From: a virus
Length of the DNA stretch: 64,000 bases
Direction: 5' to 3' (one strand)
Virus record (IMG/VR): IMGVR_UViG_3300036790_000034
Location: 33,492-97,491 of that record
This document shows positions 9,330-18,000 of the stretch, piece after piece. Position 1 is the first letter of the stretch; every line of letters begins with the position of its first letter. The notes beneath the pieces are model-generated. The model was given only the letters and a program-made list of their open reading frames with translations. It was not told the origin of the DNA and searched no databases. A program made the position numbers and the translations under genes.

Positions 9330-10026
9330 TCATATGATTCGTAGTTCAAGCCCGAAAGGGTTCGAGGCTGTAGAAAATAAACCTGAAGCACCCCCGGTCG
9401 TTCAACCGGGGCGTGCTCAAGGCGGAAATCCCTACATCCGTTGTCCTCTCCCACCCTTCAATGCGACCGTCGATACAATGCGACAGTTCAATGAAGAAGG
9501 AAAGGTTCCGACACGTCGAGTTATCCCTATCCCTGTTCTACTCTCAGGCGGGGGTGGAACGACTGTAACTAAGACTTCTGTCATCAATCAAGGTGGTGGA
9601 GGTTCGGGCGGTGGCTCAACCGTAGTACCTACTAAGTTGGTCTCGGCAACAGTTACTCTGAAGGTACCTGCTTTGACTCCCGGCGGAATCTTCACGGCCA
9701 CGGTGACAATGGCAAAGTCATTCCAGCTTTTGCAATTGACATCTTCGGCACCACTTGAGATTCGCGTATACGGAGATGCACTTACTCAAGGTTCAGACGT
9801 ACCGCGTTCGACGGACACCGCTGTCCCTTTTGAGACAGTTCCCGGCGTCATTACGGATGTGGTCTTCGACACCGCCCCGTTTATTTGGTCCTGGCAAAAT
9901 AGGGTCGGAGCGAATGCCGATTCACCGATATCGACAAGCATCTATATCACGGTAATAAACCCTTCGCAAATCGTGGGTTCCTCTGCGGCTATTCTTTCTT
10001 TTTCGTATCTTCCTTTGGAGTCTTAG
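9316..10026 (+). CDS. Virion structural protein with glycine hinge
   Basis: The 236-aa protein has a Pro-rich N-terminal part with LPPFNATVDTMRQF, then a poly-glycine hinge at about 78-100. The C-terminal beta sandwich (about 105-235) contains SFQLLQLTSSAPLEIRVYG and a hydrophobic final strand. The anchor, flexible hinge and beta-domain layout suits a small tail appendage or fibre. It overlaps the preceding HNH gene by 14 bases. No family is recognised. Confidence 0.6.
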   Translation: MPPLSHMIRSSSPKGFEAVENKPEAPPVVQPGRAQGGNPYIRCPLPPFNATVDTMRQFNEEGKVPTRRVIPIPVLLSGGGGTTVTKTSVINQGGGGSGGGSTVVPTKLVSATVTLKVPALTPGGIFTATVTMAKSFQLLQLTSSAPLEIRVYGDALTQGSDVPRSTDTAVPFETVPGVITDVVFDTAPFIWSWQNRVGANADSPISTSIYITVINPSQIVGSSAAILSFSYLPLES

Positions 10027-10035
10027 GAGTCTTTT

Positions 10036-10398
10036 ATGAACAGGGAGACTTTCCCTTCGTCACAATCACCACTGACAGGCGACATCAGCGGTGCGGCTGG
10101 GCAAACGAACGTCACCGTTGTCGGCCTCCAGACAATTCCAATCGACCCCACACCGCCGACAGCGGAAGAGGAACTTTATTATGATGTGGGTCTGCTCGAA
10201 TGGTCTCCGCGATTGGACGCGAACCGCAGTATCACACTCGGAACATTCGCGACTGACAGCGGGGATATTATTTCACGCGGCCAAAAGCTGAGTGATGATT
10301 ACGATTTTCTCGTCAACTGCGTCGGCCTTGAAGTTCTTGTAGGCTGGACGTACGGGTTTAGTTTTCAAGTATTTTGCAACGGCACGGGGGTCGCATAA
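10036..10398 (+). CDS. Hypothetical tail-region protein
   Basis: This 120-aa protein starts MNRETFPSSQSPLTGDISG and continues with an NVTVVGLQTIPI strand, a motif common where phage fibre subunits attach to one another. The rest is mixed, with ELYYDVGLLEWSP and GWTYGFSFQVFCNG. It is separated from the next gene by two bases. I do not recognise the family; its place among tail genes suggests a virion component. Confidence 0.5.
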   Translation: MNRETFPSSQSPLTGDISGAAGQTNVTVVGLQTIPIDPTPPTAEEELYYDVGLLEWSPRLDANRSITLGTFATDSGDIISRGQKLSDDYDFLVNCVGLEVLVGWTYGFSFQVFCNGTGVA

Positions 10399-10400
10399 CT

Positions 10401-10883
10401 ATGTCAATCAATTTAAGCAATACTACACCTGCTGCACCTTCCGGCGGTACGAACATCCTCTGGCAGAGTGATGGTTCCGGGAATGTCTCTGGCTATGTCC
10501 AATCCGCTGTTGAACTCGTCGGTGATGGCGTTGACCTCACTGCCCAGACAGCCGACATCGGCCCGAACACTCTGGTCACTACGCCGAACGGCTACTATCG
10601 CATTTCGGCCTACCTCATCGTGACAACCGTGGATGGTGCGTCCTCGACGCTCCCGAAGCTGACAATCACATGGAATGACCTCGACAACGGACAAACCCAG
10701 ACCTTTGATTTGACACCAACTATATCGGGGGCGGGTTCCAACCTGTTGACCACGTTTGAGCAATCTGATATGATTGTTTCAGCAGGAAGTTCCGCCACTC
10801 TCGACTACGCGACCTCTGGGTATGCTTCTGGCACGCCCGCGACCATGCAGTACGCGATTCACATCCGAGTCGAACAACTGTAA
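10401..10883 (+). CDS. Jelly-roll-like virion protein
   Basis: Starting at ATG 10401, two bases after the previous stop, the 160-aa product is almost entirely beta strand. It contains NILWQSDGSG, TPNGYYRISAYLIVTTVDG, LTITWNDLDNGQTQ and a terminal YAIHIRVEQL strand. This pattern, with a tyrosine-rich strand after GYYR, resembles small TNF/C1q-like jelly-roll head-fibre or tail-decoration domains. The assignment is by strand pattern only. A start at 10374 would overlap the previous gene and lacks a ribosome site. Confidence 0.55.
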   Translation: MSINLSNTTPAAPSGGTNILWQSDGSGNVSGYVQSAVELVGDGVDLTAQTADIGPNTLVTTPNGYYRISAYLIVTTVDGASSTLPKLTITWNDLDNGQTQTFDLTPTISGAGSNLLTTFEQSDMIVSAGSSATLDYATSGYASGTPATMQYAIHIRVEQL

Positions 10884-10899
10884 TTCTATCAAATAGAAT
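10883..10899. repeat. Perfect inverted repeat upstream of gp13-like gene
   Basis: ATTCTAT and ATAGAAT flank a three-base loop (CAA), giving a 7-bp hairpin directly before the GGAGGAG ribosome site of the acetyltransferase-like gene. There is no T-run, so it is not a standard terminator. It could be an RNase processing site or a protein-binding palindrome. Confidence 0.5.
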
Positions 10900-10907
10900 G
10901 GAGGAGC

Positions 10908-11324
10908 ATGGGCATCGAAATTCGTCCGTTCTCAGAAACGGACATCCCATCGTTGCAGGCTGCTATCGACCGCGACACAATCCATCCCGGCGAGTGGAGC
11001 GTCAGACACTTCTATGACGACCCCGAAGACCCGGATGCACTCAACATTCCTAAAGAAGTGACCACGATGTCGGACCAACACGGCCCGATTGCTTTCGTGC
11101 GTTACACGAAATCGCTCCGCATTTCTTGCATTTGGGATGACGAAAAAGATGTTCATAGAAATGCTCGGGCAATTGTCGCCGGCATTCTTGACGCAGTACA
11201 AAAAGCTAGAGCCAGTGGTTTTACGGAGATAGTCATCCAAACACAAAGTGAGAAACTTGCTATCTTTTTCGAGAAAGTTCTAAGAATGAAGCGTAGCCGG
11301 GAAGAATTTTTGCTGCAAGTATAG
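10908..11324 (+). CDS. GNAT-like internal virion protein (T7 gp13-like position)
   Basis: The 138-aa protein has the secondary structure of a GNAT acetyltransferase: IEIRPFSETD at the N-terminus, a HGPIAFVRYTKSLRI strand pair, a helix with NARAIVAGILDAVQKA, and FTEIVIQTQSEKLAIFFEKV near the end. T7 gp13 has the same length, a GNAT-like start and the same place between the nozzle gene and the gp14-16 genes. The classic acetyl-CoA loop (Q/RxxGxG/A) is not evident, so enzyme activity is doubtful. A GGAGGAG site lies 1-7 bases upstream. Confidence 0.6.
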   Translation: MGIEIRPFSETDIPSLQAAIDRDTIHPGEWSVRHFYDDPEDPDALNIPKEVTTMSDQHGPIAFVRYTKSLRISCIWDDEKDVHRNARAIVAGILDAVQKARASGFTEIVIQTQSEKLAIFFEKVLRMKRSREEFLLQV

Positions 11325-11334
11325 AAAGGCTCTC

Positions 11335-11748
11335 GTGAAGAAATCGAAATGTAGCCGAGGGCATCTCCTAACAAAAGACAACCTCATCATTAACCGAAAA
11401 GGTCGCCAATGTAAGAAATGTCATCGAGTTACTCAGCAGAGGTATCGTAAAACCCAGCAAGGTGTTTGGACTTCTAAATCGCGAGAAATCCGGGATTCTG
11501 GGTGGACATTAGAAAGATACCAAGACTTTTTGCGTGTCCAAGATAATGCTTGTGCTATCTGCAAAACTCCGTTTGAGCAATTTACAAGAAATCCTTCTTG
11601 CGACCACGACCACGCGTGCATGACCCCGCGAGGGTTGTTGTGTGATGCTTGCAATCTGGGAATCGGAAAGTTCAAAGAGAACCCTCTGCTCTTAGAACTT
11701 GCGGCTCAATATTTGAAGAAGTGGAAGGTATACGATGTGCGGACCTAG
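11335..11748 (+). CDS. HNH / endonuclease VII-like homing nuclease
   Basis: A GTG start gives a 137-aa protein beginning MKKSKCSRGHLL, with a CKKC zinc pair and a nuclease core CAICKTPF, CDHDHACM, PRGLLCDACNLGIG and a closing AAQYLKKW helix. It is inserted between the gp13-like and gp14-like genes, and its end overlaps the next gene by 14 bases. The protein is typical of the endonuclease VII-like class in this genome. Confidence 0.88.
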   Translation: MKKSKCSRGHLLTKDNLIINRKGRQCKKCHRVTQQRYRKTQQGVWTSKSREIRDSGWTLERYQDFLRVQDNACAICKTPFEQFTRNPSCDHDHACMTPRGLLCDACNLGIGKFKENPLLLELAAQYLKKWKVYDVRT

Positions 11749-12751
11749 TTCAGCCCTGAAAGCTGTCAATACTCAGATACAGAATCTCGCCACGACCGTC
11801 GGTGACGAGGGCCAACAAATCTTCGGTGATGCCAGCACGGTATTCAATAAGATTACAGGTGCTCTTAACGGCATCATCAGCGGTGGACCCGGCCAGAATG
11901 GATGGAGTGCTTCGGAGAACGCGGCACGTACCGCAGCAACAGTTCAGGCGGGGGCTACGGAAGCACGTAACCTCAAAGGTGCAGCGGCCTCGTCGGTCGC
12001 GGCCATTGGTGGCGGTAACACAGTCGCTCCCGCAGGCAGCACCCAGCAGATTGTCCAGAATGCCAACATTCAAGCGGCGTCTGATACCGCAGCGGGCCTC
12101 AACCAAAATCAAATCGCCAACGCTGAAGCAGGACGTTCGGAATTTAATACCGCCGTCCAGCAAGAAGAAGGTGCGACCCAGATGTTCAATCCGGCGACTT
12201 CGGCAAATCAAGTATCTGTCGGTGCCAACCAGTCAGCATTCCAGTCTCAATCCCAGATGGATACCCAAAGTAATTGGGCGATGAACGACATCATGAAACT
12301 CGGTGTCGCGGGCGTTCAAGGTCTCGGAACCGCGATGTGTCCGGCTGAGGGTAGCAAGTATCTCATGGCCGACTACATGGAACTCCCGGTCGAAACGCTC
12401 AACGTTGGCGACCGCATTCTCGGTATCGACGGTCTGCCAGAAACGATTCTGGAAATCCAGTCTTCGCTCATGCCGATTGTTCGAGTCGAAACGGAAGACG
12501 GTCATGTCTCGCGAAGTTCGAGGGTTCACGCCTTTGCACTTCCTCATGGCGGATTCGTTGTCGCAACGGACTCGATGAGCAAGACGATTCGTACCTCGCT
12601 CGGCAAGAGCAAGGTCATCAACATCAAGTTTGACGGCATGGCACGCGTATTCAACGTCATCACTGACGGGTCACACACTTATCGGGCTGACGGAATTTGG
12701 GCCTTGGGTGTGGGCGAAGCCGAACGTAAGACGATGGCACAGGGAGCATAA
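11735..12751 (+). CDS. Internal virion protein (gp14-like) fused to Hint domain
   Basis: Residues 1-200 are Ala/Gln/Asn-rich and start MCGPSS; length and position match T7 gp14 (196 aa), a core protein ejected into the host envelope. From Cys202 (CPAEGSKYLMADYMELPVE) the sequence is a Hint (hedgehog/intein) domain: TLNVGDRILGIDGLPETI, a block-B-like RSSRVHAFAL with His265, VFNVITDGSHTYRADGIWAL at about 305-324. The domain ends without the HN plus Cys/Ser/Thr needed for full protein splicing. It is therefore more like a bacterial intein-like (BIL) domain that could cleave at Cys202 and release or modify the gp14-like part. The C-tail is ~15 residues. Fusion is seen directly in one uninterrupted frame. 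Confidence 0.75.
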   Translation: MCGPSSALKAVNTQIQNLATTVGDEGQQIFGDASTVFNKITGALNGIISGGPGQNGWSASENAARTAATVQAGATEARNLKGAAASSVAAIGGGNTVAPAGSTQQIVQNANIQAASDTAAGLNQNQIANAEAGRSEFNTAVQQEEGATQMFNPATSANQVSVGANQSAFQSQSQMDTQSNWAMNDIMKLGVAGVQGLGTAMCPAEGSKYLMADYMELPVETLNVGDRILGIDGLPETILEIQSSLMPIVRVETEDGHVSRSSRVHAFALPHGGFVVATDSMSKTIRTSLGKSKVINIKFDGMARVFNVITDGSHTYRADGIWALGVGEAERKTMAQGA

Positions 12752-12752
12752 G

Positions 12753-15071
12753 ATGACTGTCGAACAAAACGCACCACAGCAGCCAAACGCAATGGGCGGG
12801 GCATCGACCACAACGTCGGATGTCAACGACCAACTACAGCCACGCACGCCTGACCAGTTGACTGCCGGGACATCCCCCGACCAGAAGACAGCGGGCACTC
12901 CCGACGTAACGCAGGCTGCTGCGGTCAAGCAGAATCAGACTGACGGTGGGAAGAATCTTCCTCCGGCAGCCGCTCCTACGCAGGACAAACCACATCCGGT
13001 CAGCCGCATCTTCGACAGCATTCTGAAGACGATGACAGGCGGGCCTGTGATGTACACGGCTCCCGATGGCTCCCGCAAGGAAGCCCCTCAGAGTCGCGGA
13101 GCGATGGGCAAGGCGATTGTCGCCGCTGCTCTCGCGGGACTTTTCACGCCGACGCAATATCGCGAAGGTGCATTCGGTTCCAAGGTCGAAGATTTCGGTG
13201 CGACCGCAGCCGGAGCAGCCGGAGCGGGCAAAGGCGTGATGCAGGAGTTCCGCAACAAGCCTCAGCAGATTTCTGATGAGCAGCAAGCGAAGCATCTCCA
13301 GACTGTGCTCAACACGACTAACCTCGCGACCACGATGGCCGCAAGTACGATTCAGAAACACAACGCTTTGGATGCGATGGTCAAGAGTTCGACTCCTCTG
13401 CTCGACAGCATCCGAGATTATGAGAAGACTCGCGTTGACAATCAGCCACAGGCTTTGATTCAAGGTGACATGACCCACGAGGAAGCCCTCGCGAAGTTGA
13501 AGGGTCACACAGGCGAGTGGACCGCAGTTCTTTCGGGAACTAAGGCTACTCTCAATCCTGAGACGGGTGAGACTGAAGAACACCCTGTCTACTCAGTCGT
13601 CAACCCGCACGTCAAGGTTCCTTTGAACGAGGAAGCTGTCAAGTTGTATTCGACAGTCAATCCGACTTACAAAGGTGCGTGGGAAGCGACGAATGGGAAG
13701 GTTGAAGTTCCGTTGAACATGGCTGTGTCCGCACAGAACCTTGTCAATGAATCTCACGTTCTCCAAGCGTTCGCTAACAGCGACGAAATGAAGTCCGCAT
13801 TCCCGAAGGTGAAGCCTGCGAACATCGCGGCTGTCATGAGCGGGCCGGACGGCAAACGCGTTGCTCAAGCACTCGACACGACTCGCGATGCTATCGCAGC
13901 GGGTGCCCCGGCGTACCAGACGTTGAACGCATTACAGCAGGCTCCCGGTGGACGCACGCTGATGCAGGCTCTCGGACTCGACCCCGGTCAAGTCAACGAG
14001 TACGTCAAAGACCAAACGAACAAAGCCATTCGCGAACAAGCACTCGCGAAAGAAGGCGGCGTAGGCGACAAGGCTCCAGTGTCCGCAGCACAGCAACAGA
14101 CCCTCCAGTCGGCCATCAACAAAGTTGAAGACCCGACAGAGCATCAGACACTCTCGGCTCTTATCCCGCCCGACCGTCCGTTGACGATGGGCGAGTTCCA
14201 AAAGGTCGGAAACGAATTGCGTCAGACAGTCCAACGTCTGCACGAAGATAAATTGAAGACGGGTGACCCAGCGGTCCTCCAGTCTGAAGCTGATAGCATG
14301 TTGAATGGCAATGTGTCGAATCCAAAAGACCTCGCAACAATCCGGTCTGGCGGAGCACGTACGCTGATTGACAGCTTGCTCCAGAAGGGTGCTGAAGCAC
14401 GCGGCCTGAATCCTGTGAACCATACGTTCGCAACTCAGGAAGCAAAGGCTCGGGCCTTCGCAGAGTACAGTGACCCACAGAGCAAGATTGGTGCTCAGTT
14501 GAGTTCGTTCGATACCCTGATGCGACACACCGCAGAAGGTCTTGACGCGAACGAGAATTGGGTCCGGTCGGGTTCTCCTCTCATCAACGAGAAGTTGAAC
14601 TGGCTGGCAGAGAACGCGACGAACGACCAAGACTATCAGACGTTCCGCGACACCATCATCGCTCCGGCGAAAGAGTACATGAACTTCCTGAATCAGAATC
14701 GTGCAGAACACGATTCTGACATCAAGGCAATGGACGGTATTCTCGGACCTAACGCAACTGCAAAGTCCGCACTCACGGCACTTCGGGTCATCACACAAAC
14801 CGCTGATGCTCGTGCAGCGGGTCTCGGTCAAAAGTATCTCAACACGGTCAAGAACAACTACGAAGGACTCATCTCTCCGGTCGCTCTGCAAGTCATGCAG
14901 AAGTTCGGAATCAAGAGTCAATCGGGTCCGTTGTCCGTGCAGTTGCCGCGTGGCTGGCAGGGCAACTCAGCATCGCCTCTTACGCCCCAAGCGTTGGATT
15001 CGTTCTGGGAAGCATCTGGTCACAACAAGCAATACGCGATGGACCTCGCAAAAGAAAACGGCTGGCGATAA
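12753..15071 (+). CDS. Large internal virion protein (T7 gp15-like position)
   Basis: The start at ATG 12753, one base after the previous stop, yields 772 aa, close to T7 gp15 (747 aa). Residues 1-75 are low-complexity Pro/Gln/Thr. The remainder is mostly helical and polar, with GAMGKAIVAAALAGLF near residue 110 as the only clearly hydrophobic stretch. No catalytic motif is seen. Gene order places it with the ejection proteins that form the transient DNA conduit in T7-like phages. Upstream codons to 12630 belong to the Hint-domain gene. Confidence 0.65.
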   Translation: MTVEQNAPQQPNAMGGASTTTSDVNDQLQPRTPDQLTAGTSPDQKTAGTPDVTQAAAVKQNQTDGGKNLPPAAAPTQDKPHPVSRIFDSILKTMTGGPVMYTAPDGSRKEAPQSRGAMGKAIVAAALAGLFTPTQYREGAFGSKVEDFGATAAGAAGAGKGVMQEFRNKPQQISDEQQAKHLQTVLNTTNLATTMAASTIQKHNALDAMVKSSTPLLDSIRDYEKTRVDNQPQALIQGDMTHEEALAKLKGHTGEWTAVLSGTKATLNPETGETEEHPVYSVVNPHVKVPLNEEAVKLYSTVNPTYKGAWEATNGKVEVPLNMAVSAQNLVNESHVLQAFANSDEMKSAFPKVKPANIAAVMSGPDGKRVAQALDTTRDAIAAGAPAYQTLNALQQAPGGRTLMQALGLDPGQVNEYVKDQTNKAIREQALAKEGGVGDKAPVSAAQQQTLQSAINKVEDPTEHQTLSALIPPDRPLTMGEFQKVGNELRQTVQRLHEDKLKTGDPAVLQSEADSMLNGNVSNPKDLATIRSGGARTLIDSLLQKGAEARGLNPVNHTFATQEAKARAFAEYSDPQSKIGAQLSSFDTLMRHTAEGLDANENWVRSGSPLINEKLNWLAENATNDQDYQTFRDTIIAPAKEYMNFLNQNRAEHDSDIKAMDGILGPNATAKSALTALRVITQTADARAAGLGQKYLNTVKNNYEGLISPVALQVMQKFGIKSQSGPLSVQLPRGWQGNSASPLTPQALDSFWEASGHNKQYAMDLAKENGWR

Positions 15072-15086
15072 CAGAAAGGGTAGCAC

Positions 15087-18000
15087 ATGGAAAGCATGTT
15101 CCAACAGAAGGAAGACCAGAGCAAGCAACCACCAACTCAACCCAATGCTACCCCTGCTCCGGCCCCAACTCCGGCTGCGGCGGCTCCTGCTGCCCAGCCT
15201 AATCCTGCCGCTGGCGGGATGGACGCCATGTTTAGCCAGAAGGAAAAATCTGAGAACCCGCCTGCTGTAGCTGCGGGTGCAACTCAGCACACCGCGAACG
15301 AGGACAACTCCGCAGCGGCGAAAGAACTCGCAAGCAAACAGGGTGCCGCAAAACACGGCATCCTTGCTCGTGCATGGGATTGGGTCAACGAACCTATTCT
15401 CGACAACGTTCTTCCTGAAGGTGTGAAGACCGCTGACATCATCAAGGGTGCAGCGTTTGAGAAGATGTACAACGAAGCGTACATCCCCGGCGTCAACGAT
15501 TTCAACACGAAGGCAGCAACTCACTTCGAGCCTGCTGAGAAGGCTCTGTCGGCTCTCGGGCCACAGGAGAAAGACGGAGCAATCAAACGAAACATTCGCC
15601 AGTTTCTCATCGACCACGCGTCTTCACTCGACGCGGCTGCGAACGCAGGCAATACGTTCGTTGCTGGTGCGACACGAGATACGGCGGACATGGGAGCGGG
15701 ATTCACTTCGCCTCTATCTCTTGGTACACTCGGACTCGGTAAGGCGGGACGTGTTGGCAAGGTGCTGGCTCCGCTCGTCGGAACCGCATTCGGCCTGCAA
15801 GGTCTCGGTCAAGCGGGTGAGGGTGCCCAGAAACTCGCACGTACAACGACGTGGGAGAATTTGAAGCACGGATACCTCGACCCAGATGCAGTTCAAGAAA
15901 TGCTCGGTGGGGCTGGACAAGCGGCATTGGCAGGTACGGCTCCTGTTCATGGGGCTGGCGACCTCGTCGATTTCGCTAAAGGGAAAGCACGTCCGGTCAT
16001 GTCTACGGTCGGCGGACAAGAAGTCCCTGTTCGTGCATCCGGCACTGTTGCGGAAGCAGTTCAGAAAGGCGTGTCGCCGGAAGTCAATCAGGCCGCGACT
16101 GCGAAGACACAAGCCGCAGTTCAGGAGGGTGTTGGCAACGTCGTTGGTGAAGGCGTCGGTTCTAAAGCCCCGACGAAGATTGCAGGACAAGACCGTCTCG
16201 GCATTCGTGCTCACGCAGCCGACCTCAAAGAAGCTGCGACTGACGCGATGGATGAACTCAATCGTCTCAGCAACGGTGATTACGAAGACGCTAAGGACAT
16301 GATGGAGAAGTCGAAACGCGACTTCACTACCAAGGGTCGTGAGGACTTCACCACTGCACAAGGACTCCACGACGACATCATCGACCAACATCGCGAAGCA
16401 ATGGCGAACGCTGGGTACGATGTCGATGAGATGAAGGCAAATTATCGCAAAGCTATTGCTCTCGAAAAGATTGCCTCTCGCATGGACACAGCCACAGGTC
16501 CGTTGGAAGGTGGGACAGGATATGAAGTCAAGGGTGAACGTCTTGCGAAAATTATCGACGACATGCGACGGGTTCCCGGCAACGAAAATCCCTCGCTCTC
16601 GAAGAACCTCTTCGAGCGTGCTGGGCTGACCGAGGACCACATCAACGCGTTGGCTGACCTCGCGGATACTCTCCGTGACCAGCAAGAGATTCCGAAGTTC
16701 GGGTCTCTGACCAAGTTGGCTGCGAAGGCAATCTCTATCGCGGCGACGACACACATCGCCGGAGCCTCCGGCTTGTCTGGACTCTTCGAGGGTCTTGCGG
16801 GCGAGAAGGCGGGCGAGGTTGTCGGCAGCAAGGTCATGACCAAACTGTTCGGTGACGCTCTGACCTCAGAGCCGTTGGCGAAGGAACTCAACCAGAAATT
16901 GAAAGGCGGTGTCGCGGCCTTGAGCACTTGGGATAAATTCCAGAGTGCCGTGAAGGACGCGTACGCAAAAGCCAAGAGCGTAGACCTCGGCGGTGAAGAA
17001 GGTGCCGTAGGTGCCAACGTCACACGTCGGAATGTCGGTGAGCCACAGACGGGGAAATTCTCCCGTGGTGCCCAGCCCGTCAATGACACGCCGATGAAGG
17101 ACATGGAAGTTAAGAAACGCGAGAACGGCGATTGGGAATTCAATCACCCGAATGGCACAAGCCAGATGGTGTTGCACCCAGAGCCGGACACGCGACCGGG
17201 ATATGAAGGTAAGACTCAGCTTCGCCAGACGGGAATCTCCGCTGTCGATGCTCCCGGTGCAGGTCAACAGATGATGGACGATGCCGTTGCTCGGATGAAG
17301 AATCTCGACAACGTCAGTCGCGTCGTCTCGGACCACCCTGACCTCCGGTCGCCGGAGAACGAAGGGCATTGGTCAAAACTCGCTCGACGCGGTCACAACG
17401 TCGAAACAGAGCCAGCGATGGATAGCGACGGCAAGCCGTTCACTGGTCCGAATGGAGAAGAGGGTAAAGCCTACTCCATCTCGAACGAGGACAACGGAGC
17501 CAGTCAAGTCGCGGCTCACGAAGAAAAGGGTGGTTCGACGTTCGACTCTAAAGGTCGCAACCTCGATGGCTCGGACAAGTATACCGTAGCTACACACCCC
17601 GAACGCACTCAGGTAGTCGATGGGAAGTTGACGCCCGAACGTCTTCGTCAATTTAAGACTTTGAATGCGGACCTTCTGAATCAGGAAGGCTACGGCATCG
17701 GGACTTGGGATGATACGGACTCAGGCAAAACGACTCTCGACATCGTGAAGTTGTTCGACGACCGTAAGGACGCGGTTCAAGCTGGAAAGTCAGCGAACCA
17801 GAAAGCAATTTATCATCTCGGTGGTGAAGGTGAAATTCCGACGGGCGGAACGGATAAGGTTCCCGGCTCGGTCGCGGATGCTGGAGCACGTTATAACAAA
17901 TCAGTCGGCAAGAACCCAGAGATTGACAACACGAAAGTGGGTGTTGACTCTCGGGCGAATGCTATCGCTGACGCGTATGACGCGTTGAAGCACAACCCTA

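Noticed and set aside
13932-14921. 329-aa minus-strand open frame inside the gp15-like gene
   Set aside because: It is antisense to a 772-aa virion gene; Cys- and Arg-rich shadow composition and no start signal.
15714-16754. 346-aa minus-strand open frame inside the giant ejection gene
   Set aside because: Antisense shadow of a long GC-rich gene with biased third positions; no recognisable domain.
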